Assembly: GCA_016711095.1 (NCBI GenBank)
Contig: JADJTP010000003.1
Location: 992,001-1,056,000 of the forward strand
Length of the DNA: 64,000 bases
Origin: Actinomycetales bacterium
GTDB taxonomy: Bacteria; Actinomycetota; Actinomycetes; Actinomycetales; Dermatophilaceae
Direction: 5' to 3'
The position numbers were made by a program, and so were the translations under genes. This document shows positions 48,988 through 58,546 of this stretch, in pieces. The first letter of the stretch is position 1. Every line of letters starts with the position of its first letter. The notes beneath the pieces are model-generated. The model had not been told where the DNA came from and made no database searches. It worked only from the letters and a program-made list of their open reading frames with translations.

Positions 48988-49787
48988 GTGTGTCAGGGTC
49001 AGCCCCGAACGAGGCCGGTGCCCGGGAGGGCCGACACTCACACCCCCGGCGCGCTGCGCGGATGAGGGTGCTCCGGGCCGTCATCGGGGGGGTCGGCGAG
49101 CTGCTCGTCACGGCCGGCGTGCTCGTTCTGCTGTTCGTGGTCTGGCAGGTCGGCTACACGAGCCTGATCGACGCGCGCGCGCAACAGTCGCTCGCCGGCG
49201 ATCTGGAGCACCAAACGACCGCCGGCGCAGACGACCCGACCCTTGGCCTGCCCGACATCGGCGTCGACCCGACGTCGTCCCCCAGCGCGACGCAGCCCAC
49301 CCTCGACGACGGCCGGGTGATCGCGATCATCCGGGTACCTCGCTTCGGCGAGGGGTGGGCACGGGCCGTCTATGAGGGTGTCCGCCTTGACACGCTGCGT
49401 GGCGGACCCGGCCACTACCCCAAGACCGCTCTGCCTGGCGAGATCGGAAACATGAGCATCGCCGGGCACCGCACCACCTACGGCCACCCGTTCTATGACC
49501 TCGACCAGGTGCAGCCCGGCGACGTCATCGTCATCGAGACGCGCAAGGCGTATGTCATCTATCGCGCGGAAAGCACGCGAATCGTGAAGCCCAGCCAGGT
49601 CGAAGTGATTGCGGCCGTGCCCGGCAAGCCCAACGCGAAGCCGACCGAAGCATGGCTCACCCTCACGACGTGCAACCCCAAGTTCTCCGATCGGGAGCGG
49701 TTCGTCCTGCATGCCAAGCTCGACCGGGTCGTGCCGCGAGAGCAGGGCCCACCGCCCGAGTTGACCGCTCCACTGGGAGGTGCCTGA
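48984..49787 (+). CDS. srtE: Class E sortase
   Basis: The 267-residue transpeptidase starts at ATG 48984, coupled to the DUF881 gene. One N-terminal helix (LLVTAGVLVLLFVVWQVGYT) anchors it outside the membrane. Catalytic landmarks are the His in SIAGHRTTYGHPFYDLD, the Cys in LTLTTCNPKFSDRERF and the Arg soon after. Class E sortases attach proteins with LAxTG-type signals to peptidoglycan. No obvious substrate lies in this window. Confidence 0.92.
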   Translation: MSVSGSAPNEAGAREGRHSHPRRAARMRVLRAVIGGVGELLVTAGVLVLLFVVWQVGYTSLIDARAQQSLAGDLEHQTTAGADDPTLGLPDIGVDPTSSPSATQPTLDDGRVIAIIRVPRFGEGWARAVYEGVRLDTLRGGPGHYPKTALPGEIGNMSIAGHRTTYGHPFYDLDQVQPGDVIVIETRKAYVIYRAESTRIVKPSQVEVIAAVPGKPNAKPTEAWLTLTTCNPKFSDRERFVLHAKLDRVVPREQGPPPELTAPLGGA

Positions 49788-49788
49788 G

Positions 49789-49983
49789 ATGTATGCCGCC
49801 CTCTGGCGAGCCCTGCCCGGCACTCGCGGACTGAAGATCCTGCAATCGGTCCTGCTGTTCATCGTCGTCGTTGCCGTCCTGTTTCAATGGGTCTTCCCAG
49901 CCGTCGCGCCCTTGTTGCCGCTCGACCGGGACGTGACCGTCGAGGGCGCGCTGAGGCTGTCTGGCGGCGGATCCGGCCGATGA
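49789..49983 (+). CDS. Small membrane protein between srtE and trpG
   Basis: The 64-residue product (MYAALWRALPGTRGLKILQS) starts at ATG 49789, one base after the srtE stop and behind GGGAGG. It has one membrane helix (VLLFIVVVAVLFQWVFPAVA) and an extracellular-side tail with PLLPLDRDVTVEG. Short proteins of this kind are found between srtE and trpG/pabA-type genes in related actinobacteria. Unknown function. It overlaps the next start (ATGA), so the four genes form one transcription unit. Confidence 0.75.
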   Translation: MYAALWRALPGTRGLKILQSVLLFIVVVAVLFQWVFPAVAPLLPLDRDVTVEGALRLSGGGSGR

Positions 49984-50609
49984 GCGCCATCAGAATCCTC
50001 GTCGTCGACAACTACGACTCGTTCGTCTTCACCATCGTCGGCTATCTCGAACAACTCGGCGCCGAGTGCACCGTGGTGCGCAACGACGCGGTCACCCCCG
50101 GTGAGGGGGCGGCATACGACGGGGTGCTCGTGTCACCGGGCCCGGGGACGCCCGAGGATGCCGGGGTGTCGATGGCCATGATCGCTGCCTGTGCGGAGCG
50201 TGCCCAACCGATGTTCGGCGTGTGTCTGGGTCATCAGGCACTCGGTGTCGTCATGGGGGCCACCGTCGGGCGGGCGCCCGAGCTGCTGCACGGTAAGACC
50301 TCGCTCATCGAGCATGACGGCTCGGGCGTGCTCGACGGCCTGCCGAGCCCGTTCACCGCGACCCGCTATCACTCGCTGGCCATCGAACCCGCGACGATGC
50401 CAGCCGAGCTGCTGGCAACCGGGCATACCGCGTCGGGCATCGTCATGGCGGTGCGGCATGTGACGATGCCGCTGCACGGGGTGCAGTTCCATCCCGAATC
50501 GGTGCTCACCGAAGGCGGTCACCGGATCCTGGCCAACTGGCTGGCCGAGTGCGGCGACGCCGGCGCTGTCGAGCGCTCGGTCGGGTTGAGCCCGCTCGTG
50601 CACCGCTGA
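49980..50609 (+). CDS. trpG: Anthranilate/aminodeoxychorismate synthase glutamine amidotransferase
   Basis: This 209-residue class I glutaminase starts at ATG 49980. The triad is visible: Cys in GVCLGHQALG, and His-x-Glu in GVQFHPESVLTEGG. VVDNYDSFVFTIVGYLEQLG is the N-terminal signature of the TrpG/PabA group. It gives ammonia from glutamine to a chorismate-using partner, for tryptophan or folate. The partner is not in the window. In actinobacteria the copy beside pknB is usually named trpG. Confidence 0.88.
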   Translation: MSAIRILVVDNYDSFVFTIVGYLEQLGAECTVVRNDAVTPGEGAAYDGVLVSPGPGTPEDAGVSMAMIAACAERAQPMFGVCLGHQALGVVMGATVGRAPELLHGKTSLIEHDGSGVLDGLPSPFTATRYHSLAIEPATMPAELLATGHTASGIVMAVRHVTMPLHGVQFHPESVLTEGGHRILANWLAECGDAGAVERSVGLSPLVHR

Positions 50610-50640
50610 CGCAGTCGTACGCCGAAGACCCGCCGGTACG

Positions 50641-50685
50641 CCGACTCGCGGCACGCCGACTCGCGGCACGCCGACTCGCGGCACG
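50641..50685. repeat. Three 15-bp tandem repeats between trpG and pknB
   Basis: CCGACTCGCGGCACG occurs at 50641, 50656 and 50671 with no change. It fills most of the gap between the converging trpG and pknB genes. Each unit has an inner CGCGG/CCG tendency to pair, but no single long hairpin dominates. Function unknown. Confidence 0.75.
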
Positions 50686-50690
50686 CCGGG

Positions 50691-52592
50691 TCAGGGCGCA
50701 GTCGTGCGGGTGCCGGTCGCCGGGGTCGTCCGAGTCGGAGGCGAGGTCGGCGGGGGGTCGGGCCGCGTCGTGGTCACCGTGACGGTGGCCGCGACCCGGA
50801 TGGCGATGGACACCCGCACCGTCGAGCCGACGTCGACGAGGGTCCCGGCAGGCACGTCCTGGGCCAGCACGGTGCCCTCGAGGATGTTCGTGTCGGAGGT
50901 CGGGATCCGCTGGGCGATCTCATAGACGAGCTTGAGCCCGGTGACGGTCGCCTGCGCCGATACGGTGAGTTGGTCGACCAGCCCGGGGACGGCGACCTTG
51001 CCGCTGGCGATCTTGATGGTGATCTGGTTCGTCAAGGGGATAACTGTCCCGGCGGCCGGATCCGTGCTGATCGCGACGTCTTTGGCTTGGCTCGGGTCGT
51101 CGACGACGACGATCCCCGGTTCGCCGAAGCCGGCGAGCTTGATCGCAGTGACCGCGGCGTCCTTGGGTGCCCCCGCGACCGACGGCACCGCTCCCTGACC
51201 CGGGCCGCTGGAGATCAACACCTGCACCGCCGACCCGACGGCCACCTGTTCGTCAGCCTTCGGCGTCTGATCGATGATCAGTCCAGCCTTGACGGTCGCA
51301 TTGGTGACGTTGCGGATGTCTATGACCAGCTTGCGGGTGGCGAGCAGAGCACGGGCCTGCTGCTCGGTCTGACCCACGAGGTAAGGCACGCCGACCTGCT
51401 CGGGTTTGGCATTGCTGGCCAGCAGGTCGCGCCCGAGCAGGAAGAGCAGCACGAGGGCGGCAACGGCGGCCAACGACAGAAGCACGTATGCCGCGCCGCG
51501 GCGCTTCGGAGCGTCCGGGGATTCGCGTCGGGCGACCGCGGTGGTGAGCAGTTCGTCAGCCGAGCCGGGCGAACCGGACGGGCCATCGACGACCCCGCCC
51601 CCGGGGATCTCGGAGAGGACGGCCGTGGCGTCGCCGCCGCCGGCGGCATACCCGCTGCGAAGCCCGCTTCCGGCGCCGGCCCCAGCGACCCCGGCGACCC
51701 CCGCGACGGTGCCGAGGGCAGCCGCGCTGATCGGCCGACCTTCCCGGGCCGCGAGGAGGTCGGCGCGGAACTCCGCGGCAGTCTGATAGCGCGCCTCCCG
51801 GTCCTTCACCATCGCGTGCAGCGTGATCGCGTCATAGGCGGCGGGCACCGCCGAGCGGATCGCCGACGGCGGGGTGGGCAGCTCACCGACGTGCTGATAG
51901 GCAATGGACACCGGGGTGTCCCCGACGAACGGGGTGCGCCCGGTGAGCAACTCGAACAGCATGCAGCCGGTGGAGTAGAGGTCCGACCGGGCGTCGACCG
52001 GCTTGCCCTGAGCCTGCTCGGGTGACAGGTATTGAGCGGTGCCCATGACGGCTTGGGTCTGGGTCATCGTCGCAGCCGAGTCGGACAAGGCCCGGGCGAT
52101 GCCGAAGTCCATGACCTTGACCTCGCCGGTGCTGGAAATCATGACGTTGGCCGGCTTGATGTCCCGGTGGACGATCCCCATCCGGTGGCTGTAGGCCAGC
52201 GCCCCGAGCACCTGCTCGGTGACCTGAGCGGCCTCAGCAGGCGGCAAGGGTCCGATGGTCGTCAGGTATTCGCGCAGGGTCCGCCCCTCGACGATCTCCA
52301 TGACGATGAACGGGACATGGGCCGGGGCCCCCGACGGATCGATCAGCTCGTCTTCGCCCGAGTCGAAGATTGCGACGATGGCCGGGTGGTTGAGCCCGGC
52401 CGCCGACTGAGCTTCCCTGCGGAACCGGGCCAGAAAGTTGTTGTCGCGGGCGAGGTCCGAGCGCATCAGCTTGATCGCCACCGGCCGGGACAGACGCGTG
52501 TCGAACCCGGCGTGAACGTCGGCCATTCCGCCGCGACCGATGACCGCGCCGACCTCATAGCGCCCACCGAGCAGACGTCGCGGTGCGGTCAC
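50691..52592 (-). CDS. pknB: Serine/threonine protein kinase with PASTA domains (PknB-type)
   Basis: The 633-residue receptor kinase starts at GTG 52592. The kinase domain (1-275) has the glycine loop IGRGGMADVHAG, the lysine in VAIKLM, HRDIKPANVMI, the DFG (VMDFGIARALSD) and an activation loop rich in Ser/Thr. A linker with a GAGAG stretch leads to one membrane helix (YVLLSLAAVAALVLLFLLGR). Outside are three PASTA domains (for example GVPYLVGQTEQQARALLATR) that bind muropeptides. It is the last gene of the fhaA-to-pknB operon and controls wall synthesis. Confidence 0.94.
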   Translation of the reverse strand: MTAPRRLLGGRYEVGAVIGRGGMADVHAGFDTRLSRPVAIKLMRSDLARDNNFLARFRREAQSAAGLNHPAIVAIFDSGEDELIDPSGAPAHVPFIVMEIVEGRTLREYLTTIGPLPPAEAAQVTEQVLGALAYSHRMGIVHRDIKPANVMISSTGEVKVMDFGIARALSDSAATMTQTQAVMGTAQYLSPEQAQGKPVDARSDLYSTGCMLFELLTGRTPFVGDTPVSIAYQHVGELPTPPSAIRSAVPAAYDAITLHAMVKDREARYQTAAEFRADLLAAREGRPISAAALGTVAGVAGVAGAGAGSGLRSGYAAGGGDATAVLSEIPGGGVVDGPSGSPGSADELLTTAVARRESPDAPKRRGAAYVLLSLAAVAALVLLFLLGRDLLASNAKPEQVGVPYLVGQTEQQARALLATRKLVIDIRNVTNATVKAGLIIDQTPKADEQVAVGSAVQVLISSGPGQGAVPSVAGAPKDAAVTAIKLAGFGEPGIVVVDDPSQAKDVAISTDPAAGTVIPLTNQITIKIASGKVAVPGLVDQLTVSAQATVTGLKLVYEIAQRIPTSDTNILEGTVLAQDVPAGTLVDVGSTVRVSIAIRVAATVTVTTTRPDPPPTSPPTRTTPATGTRTTAP

Positions 52593-52638
52593 GAGGGGTC
52601 CAGCCTTCCGTCGTCCGTCATCTCAGCGATCTCACCCA

Positions 52639-54124
52639 TCAGCCGCCCGTCCCCCCAGTCGTTGCCGTGCTGGTCGCAGGGCTGGTCGGCGCCAGTCCGG
52701 ACGACACCGCGAGCACGATCCTCTCGGTGACTTTGACCGGGCCCTTGGGGCTCACCGCGAGGACGATGCCCTTGGCCTTGTCGGAGGCGACCTCCTTGGT
52801 CACGATGTCGGCGAAACCGATGGTGGTGAGGTCCGAGCGCACGAGGCCGACACTCACCCCGACATAGTCGCTCTCGACGATCGTGACAATCTTGACCGGC
52901 GTCGTGGTGGTCGTCGGGGCGGAGCTGGTCGCCGACGGCCGGCTGGCGGTCGGCAGGGTGCGGGTGACGGTCACCTGCGGCGTGCTCGGGCCGCCCTGGC
53001 GAGCGTTCGTCTGCCAGACAAAGAAGCCCGCGACGAGCAGGATGGCCAGCACCGGCAGCCACCACCAGCCGAGTCCGCCGCGGCGCTTCTCGGGGGGCTC
53101 CGACCCCCGGTATGCCGCCGGCCCCCCTGACGGGATGCCCGCCGCAACGCCGCCGGCGGCCATGTTGCCCACCAAGTTGCCCCATGTGGCCCGCCGGGAA
53201 GGGTGGCGAGACGATCTCGGTGGCCGCCGGAGTGAACGGCGCGGGCATCGCCGCCGTCGGCCCGAGCTCGGTCAGCGGGATGACGCTCGTGGCCAGGCTG
53301 GCCGAGGACACTCCGGCGACCGGCATACCGAGCAGGGCGGCGAGCGACGCGGCACTGGACGGGCGGGCGGCGGGGTCCTTGGCCAGGCATGCCTCGATGG
53401 CCGAGCGCAGGGGGTCGGTGACGTGGTCGGGCAACGGCGGCGGAGTTTCGGTGATGTGGGCGAGCGCGGTGGCCACCGGCGACCCGGCGTCGAAGGGCCT
53501 TGTCCCGGCGAGCATTTCGTACCCGACGACACCGAGCGAATAGAGGTCGGTAGCCCCGGTGACCCGCTGCCCTTGGGCTTGCTCGGGTGAAAGGTACTGG
53601 GGGGTGCCCATGACCTCCCCGGTGCGGGTGTGGCCGGCGGCGTCGACGGCTCGGGCGATGCCGAAGTCGGTGAGCTTCACCTTGCCTTCGGGCGTGATCA
53701 TGATGTTGGCCGGTTTGACGTCGCGGTGCACGACCCCGGCGGCGTGGGCCGAGGCCAGAGCGAGGGCGCACTGGCCGAGGATCAGGCGGGTCTGCTCCAG
53801 CGGCAGCGGCCCGGTGGCGATGAGGCTGGACAGTGGGTGGCCCGGGACGAGCTCCATGACGAGAAAGGCCCGGCCCTCGTCCTCGCCGTAGTCGTAGACC
53901 GCGGCGATGTTGGGGTGAGCCAACGCGGCCGTATGCCGTGCCTCGTCCCGGAAACGGGCCGCGAAGGTGCTCTCGTCGCTGGTGAGCATGCGCATCACCT
54001 TGACCGCGACGGTGCGCCCGAGGACCCGGTCGGTGGCCGCCCAGACGTCTCCCATGCCACCGGAGGCGATCCTGTCGGTGAGCTCATAGCGATTGCCGAG
54101 CACGCCGCCCTGCATCGGGTTCAT
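52639..54124 (-). pseudogene. pknA: Serine/threonine protein kinase (PknA position) with a frameshift before the membrane helix
   Basis: From ATG 54124 a full kinase domain is read (IASGGMGDVWAATD, VAVKVMRM, HRDVKPANIMI, LTDFGIARAVD, GTPQYLSPEQAQGQ). About residue 315 the frame leaves the sense sequence. The linker, membrane helix (LGWWWLPVLAILLVAGFFVW) and a PASTA-like domain (VESDYVGVSVGLVRSDLTTI) continue in a neighbouring frame to 52639. The break lies at about 53181-53215. As read, the product would be a soluble kinase with a nonsense tail. In this operon the gene is normally intact, so a sequence error is quite possible. Confidence 0.85.
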
Positions 54125-55578
54125 TTCTTCACCACCGCTTCCATGACTGCCTTGGCTATCGGTCCGGCCAGGCGCCCACCGGCGGCCTCGTCACCGGCAT
54201 TCCCGCCGTCTTCGACGACGACCGCGACGGCGATCTGAGGGTTGTCGGCGGGTGCGAAGGCGGTGAACCACGCATGTGGGGGCAGGCCGTTGCCCTGCTG
54301 TGCCGTCCCGGTCTTGCCGGCGACGGCGACCCCGGTGATCCTCGCGGCTCGACCGGTGCCTCGGTCGACGACGCTGACGAGCATCCTGGTGAGGGTGGCC
54401 GCAATCTCGGGGCTGACCGCTCGGGAGAGTTGCTCGGGGCTGTGCTGCTCAAGGGTCTCGAGGTTGGCGCCGACGGCCTTCTCGACAAGGTAGGGCCGCA
54501 TGACCACGCCCTTGTTGGCGATCGCCGCGCTGACCATGGCCACTTGCAGCGGGGTCACGCGCACGTCGAACTGGCCGATCGCCGACTGGGCCGTCTGAGG
54601 CGGGTTGAGCGAGGCAGGGACGGTGCTGGGGGTGGCTCGCATCGGGATGAGCAGCGTTTCGCCGAAGCCGAAACGAGCCGCCTGATCGCGCAGCGCGTCA
54701 GCACCGACCTTGATGCCGAGCCAGCCGAAGGCGGTGTTGCACGAGATGACCAGGGCCTGCTCGAGGGTGGTCTGGTCACCCGGTCCGCAGGGCTGACGGT
54801 CGTGGTTGGGCAACCCGACGTTGGTTTGCGGCAGATCCATGACGGCCGGCGCCGGCATCTGGGTCGTCTCGTCGATGGCCCCGGAGGAGAGCCCGGCGGC
54901 CGCGGTGACGATCTTGAACACCGAGCCGGGTGGATAGAGGTTGCCGCTGATCGTGCGGTTCACCAACGGTCGGGTCGGGTCCTTGATCAGCGCGTCCCAG
55001 GCGCGGGTGGTGCCGTTGAGGTCGTGGGAGGAGAGCTGGTTGGGGTCGTATTCAGGATGGCTGACCAGGGCGAGGATCGCACCCGTGCGGGGGTCGAGGG
55101 CGACGACCGCGCCTCGCTGAGTGCCCAGGGCGGTGCTGGCGGCCTGCTGGGCCTTGGGGTTGAGGGTCAGCTCCAGGCTTGCGCCGGTGGACTTCTTGCC
55201 GGTCAGCAGGTCGGCGATCCGCTTGTAGAAGAGCGAGTCGGAGGATCCTGACAGCAGGTCGTCGACGCTGCTCTCCAGCCCGCCACCGGCGCCATAGACA
55301 TAGGAGTAGTAGCCGGTGACGTGCGAATAGAGGGGGCCTTGCGGATAGGTCCGCAGGAACGCCAGCTCACCCTCGGAGGGGGTGGATTGGGCGATCGCGC
55401 TCGCGCCGACCAGGATCTGGCCGCGCTCGCGCGAGTAGTTGTCCAGCAGGGTGCGCCGGTTGTCCGGGCGGGCCTGCAGCTGCGGCGCCTGGACGAACTG
55501 GATGACAGTTGCCGAGACGAGAAGGATGGCGAAGAGCAGGCCGACGAGCCGCGAGATCCGCAGGATAGGTGCGTTCAC
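54121..55578 (-). CDS. pbpA: Penicillin-binding protein (class B transpeptidase, PbpA type)
   Basis: The 485-residue protein starts at GTG 55578, overlapping the rodA stop; the frame is open much farther but that part lies inside rodA. It has an N-terminal membrane helix (LVGLLFAILLVSATVIQF). The transpeptidase motifs are the nucleophile box YPPGSVFKIV (SxxK), SCN in LVISCNTAF, and KTG in VAGKTGTAQQG. It makes peptide cross-links in septal or lateral wall. It works with the adjacent RodA glycosyltransferase and is regulated by the kinases of the operon. Confidence 0.94.
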   Translation of the reverse strand: MNAPILRISRLVGLLFAILLVSATVIQFVQAPQLQARPDNRRTLLDNYSRERGQILVGASAIAQSTPSEGELAFLRTYPQGPLYSHVTGYYSYVYGAGGGLESSVDDLLSGSSDSLFYKRIADLLTGKKSTGASLELTLNPKAQQAASTALGTQRGAVVALDPRTGAILALVSHPEYDPNQLSSHDLNGTTRAWDALIKDPTRPLVNRTISGNLYPPGSVFKIVTAAAGLSSGAIDETTQMPAPAVMDLPQTNVGLPNHDRQPCGPGDQTTLEQALVISCNTAFGWLGIKVGADALRDQAARFGFGETLLIPMRATPSTVPASLNPPQTAQSAIGQFDVRVTPLQVAMVSAAIANKGVVMRPYLVEKAVGANLETLEQHSPEQLSRAVSPEIAATLTRMLVSVVDRGTGRAARITGVAVAGKTGTAQQGNGLPPHAWFTAFAPADNPQIAVAVVVEDGGNAGDEAAGGRLAGPIAKAVMEAVVKK

Positions 55579-57044
55579 TGTCCCGCCCCCCCGTCGGTGG
55601 CGGGAACAGCCGCGCCCGTCTTTCGGGCACTCGGCTGACCAGGTCCGTCCGGCGCCGGCGCGGCATACGGAGTGCCGGCCTTGCGGCGGGCAGTGACCTC
55701 GGACAGGCCGTCGCTGTCGGGGACCGGGCGGCGAGCCTGGTCGGAGATCCGCAGCAGCAGCGCGAGGATCGACCAGTTGGCCAGCAGCGCCGATCCGCCG
55801 AGCGACATGAACGGCGTGGTCAGGCCGGTGAGCGGGATGACCCGGGTGACTCCGCCGATGACGACGAACACCTGCAGGGCGACCGAAAAGGCCAGCCCGA
55901 GGGCGAGCAGCTTGCCGAAGCCGTCGCGCACCCCGAGTGCCGTTCGCAGCCCGCGTTGGACGAACAGGCCATAGAGCACGAGGACCGCGAACAGCCCGGT
56001 CATTCCGAGCTCCTCGCCGAGGCTCGGGATGATGAAATCGCTCTGAGCGAAGGCGACCAGCCAGGGTCGGCCGGCGCCGAGGCCGGTCCCGAAGAGCCCG
56101 CCGGCGGCCATCCCCATGAGGCCCTTGGCGAGTTGGTCGGACTGCTCGAGCGACGCCGCCGAGAAGGGATCGAGCCAGAGGGTGACCCGCCGCTGCAGGT
56201 GGGTGAAGAGATTGAAGGCCACCCAGGCGCTGGCCGCGAAGAGGGTCATGCCGATGGCGATCCAGGACATCCGCTCGGTGGCGACATAGAGCATGGCGAC
56301 GAAGAGGCCGAAGAAGAGCAGCGAGGAGCCGAGGTCCTTCTCGAAGACGAGGACGGCGATGCTCACCGCCCAGGCGACCATGATCGGGCCGAGGTCGCGC
56401 CCGCGGGGGAAGGTGAAACCGAGGACTTTGCGTCCGGCGAGGGAGAGCACGTCGCGGGTCTGCACGAGATAACCGGCGAAGAAGATCGTCAACGCGATCT
56501 TGGCGATCTCGCCGGGTTGGAACGACATCGGCCCGAGACGGATCCAGATGCGTGACCCGTATTGCTCGTTGCCGATGACCGGCATCAGGGGCAAGACGAG
56601 CAGCAGCACGCCGGCCGCCATCGCCGTGTACGTGTAGCGGCGCAGGGTGCGGTGGTCGCGCAACAGCCACAGGACGCCGGCGGCGACGGTCACCGAGATC
56701 CCGGTCCAGATGAGCTGCCGGAAGGCGTCGCCCTCGAAGCCGAAGTTGCCGGCGGCCAGGTCGAGGCGGTGGATCATCACCAGGCCCAGACCGTTGAGCA
56801 GGGTGGCGATCGGCAGCAGCAGCGGGTCGGCATACGGTGCTTTCCACCGCACGACGAGGTGCATGAGCAGCACGACGGCCAGCAGTCCGCCGCCGATGGT
56901 CGCCAGGCCGGCGGGCACAGCGCCCCGGTTGGCTATTTCGGTGTCGACCCAGGCGAGCAGGACGATGGCGAGGGCGAAGAAGAGCAGCAGCAACTCGGTG
57001 CCTCGCCGTGGGCGGGCCTCGATCGTCTCGACGGTGGTGATCAC
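55575..57044 (-). CDS. rodA: RodA/FtsW-family peptidoglycan glycosyltransferase
   Basis: This 489-residue SEDS protein starts at GTG 57044, overlapping the pstP stop (GTGA). It has about ten to twelve membrane helices. Key segments are FQPGEIAKIALTIFFAGYLV, EKDLGSSLLFFGLFVAMLYV, GRPWLVAFAQSDFIIPSLGE and a conserved GLTTPFMSLGGSALLANW near the end. It polymerises lipid II with its partner PbpA. The overlaps on both sides show translational coupling in the operon. Confidence 0.93.
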   Translation of the reverse strand: MITTVETIEARPRRGTELLLLFFALAIVLLAWVDTEIANRGAVPAGLATIGGGLLAVVLLMHLVVRWKAPYADPLLLPIATLLNGLGLVMIHRLDLAAGNFGFEGDAFRQLIWTGISVTVAAGVLWLLRDHRTLRRYTYTAMAAGVLLLVLPLMPVIGNEQYGSRIWIRLGPMSFQPGEIAKIALTIFFAGYLVQTRDVLSLAGRKVLGFTFPRGRDLGPIMVAWAVSIAVLVFEKDLGSSLLFFGLFVAMLYVATERMSWIAIGMTLFAASAWVAFNLFTHLQRRVTLWLDPFSAASLEQSDQLAKGLMGMAAGGLFGTGLGAGRPWLVAFAQSDFIIPSLGEELGMTGLFAVLVLYGLFVQRGLRTALGVRDGFGKLLALGLAFSVALQVFVVIGGVTRVIPLTGLTTPFMSLGGSALLANWSILALLLRISDQARRPVPDSDGLSEVTARRKAGTPYAAPAPDGPGQPSARKTGAAVPATDGGAGQ

Positions 57045-58546
57045 GGCTGCCCTCCCGCAAGACCGGGCGGGGGCCGCAGCGGGATCGAGGTGACGCTCGT
57101 CCCAGCGGTCCCGACAATGGTCACCGTCGCGTATGCCGTCGGGCTGGGCAGACTCGCCAGCCCCGTCCCGCCCGCGGGGGACGTCGCGCCGACCGGGAGG
57201 GTCGAGGTGTCCGTGGGCGAGGACGTGGACGGGTCCGTGGGCGTGGTCTCGGGCAGGCCGGTTCCGCACGGGATGCCGGCCAGGGCTTGGGCTCGGCACA
57301 CAGTGGCGGCCAGGCGAAGGGTGTCGACTCGCGCCGCGGCTTCGGCAAGCCCGGAGACGGTGATGGCAGTGCGCACCGAGTCCCGGTAGTAGCTGGGCAG
57401 ATCAGCGAGGGGGACGTCAGTGCCTTGAACGACCGTGGACAGTTGAACCGGCCCGAGGCTGGCGTTGACGCCCTGGTAGATCGCGACGTAGCCGTCCTGC
57501 TCGCCGAGGAAGTACTGCCGCTGGGTCCAGGCGTAGCCGGCATACGAGCCGCCGACGAGCACGGCTGTGGCGGCGGCTGCCAGCCCGGCGCGTCGCAGCC
57601 ACAGCACCCGGGGGGTCGCCGACTCCTCGGCCAAGTGCAGGGCGTCGGACTCCCGGTCGGCCTCGCGGTCTGCCGCTGCGGCTCCGGAGACCTCCCGGCG
57701 CAGGGCAGCGGCCTTCTCGGCGGGACTGACGGGGATGGCCCGGGTGCGGCGGCGGCGCTTGCCGCGGACGGCGGCCGCGCCGACGATTTCGGGGGTGAGT
57801 GGCAGGTCGTCCTCGGTGTCGGAGTCGACGACGTCGGCGACGACGACCGTGACGTTGTCGCGGGTGCTCGCCTTGAGGGCGAGGGCGATACATCGCTCGG
57901 CAGCGTCGGCGGCCGACTCCGCCCCGGTGAGGACCTCGGCGACGATGTCGGGGCTGACGAAGTCGGTGAGCCCGTCGCTGCACAGCAGGTAGCGATCGCC
58001 GACACGCAACTCGCGGATCGACAGGTCCGGCCGATCATCGGGACGGCCGGTCATCACCCGGGTGACGAGCGAGCGCTGGGGGTGGTTCTGGGCTTCGGCG
58101 TCGGTGATCCGCTGTTCGTCGAGAAGTTGCTGAACGAAAGAGTGGTCCTTGGTGATCTGGCTGAAGACTCCTTCGCGCAGCAGATATGCGCGCGAGTCGC
58201 CGATATGGGCCATCGCGAGCTTGCTGCCAGAGCGAAGCATGGCGATCGTCGTCGCCCCCATGCCGGCCAGCGCGTCGTCTTCCTGCATCGCCTCGTGCAG
58301 GGCGGTGTTGGCGTCGAGCAGCTCGGCCTCAAGGACCGACAGACCCTGTTCGCCGGAGACGACTTCTTCGTCGAGCGGGGCCAGCGCCCCGACGATCATC
58401 GAGCTGGCGACGTCACCGGCCGCGTGCCCGCCCATCCCGTCGGCGAGCACGAGCAGATGCGGGCCGGCATACGCGGAGTCTTCGTTGCGGCCCTTCGGGC
58501 CGAGCCCGAGGTGAGTGCGCGCCGCGTAGCGCAGTGCGATCGCCAT
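57041..58546 (-). CDS. pstP: PP2C-type protein phosphatase PstP
   Basis: The 501-residue phosphatase starts at ATG 58546. The metal-binding motifs are NEDSAY, LADGMGGHAAGD, HIGDSRAYLL, LLCSDGLTDFVSPD and TRDNVTVVVADV. A basic linker (RGKRRRRTRAIPVSPAEKAA) leads to one membrane helix (LAAAATAVLVGGSYAGYAWT) and a Ser/Thr/Pro-rich extracellular end. It removes phosphates placed by the PknA/PknB kinases of the same operon. Its first base overlaps the fhaB stop. Confidence 0.94.
   Translation of the reverse strand: MAIALRYAARTHLGLGPKGRNEDSAYAGPHLLVLADGMGGHAAGDVASSMIVGALAPLDEEVVSGEQGLSVLEAELLDANTALHEAMQEDDALAGMGATTIAMLRSGSKLAMAHIGDSRAYLLREGVFSQITKDHSFVQQLLDEQRITDAEAQNHPQRSLVTRVMTGRPDDRPDLSIRELRVGDRYLLCSDGLTDFVSPDIVAEVLTGAESAADAAERCIALALKASTRDNVTVVVADVVDSDTEDDLPLTPEIVGAAAVRGKRRRRTRAIPVSPAEKAAALRREVSGAAAADREADRESDALHLAEESATPRVLWLRRAGLAAAATAVLVGGSYAGYAWTQRQYFLGEQDGYVAIYQGVNASLGPVQLSTVVQGTDVPLADLPSYYRDSVRTAITVSGLAEAAARVDTLRLAATVCRAQALAGIPCGTGLPETTPTDPSTSSPTDTSTLPVGATSPAGGTGLASLPSPTAYATVTIVGTAGTSVTSIPLRPPPGLAGGQP

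Noticed and set aside
54121..57117. A 998-codon leftward frame spanning pbpA and most of rodA
   Set aside because: Only the last 485 codons are penicillin-binding protein. The rest is a shadow of rodA in another frame, rich in Arg/Pro/His. The GTG at 55578 with stop overlap is the real start.
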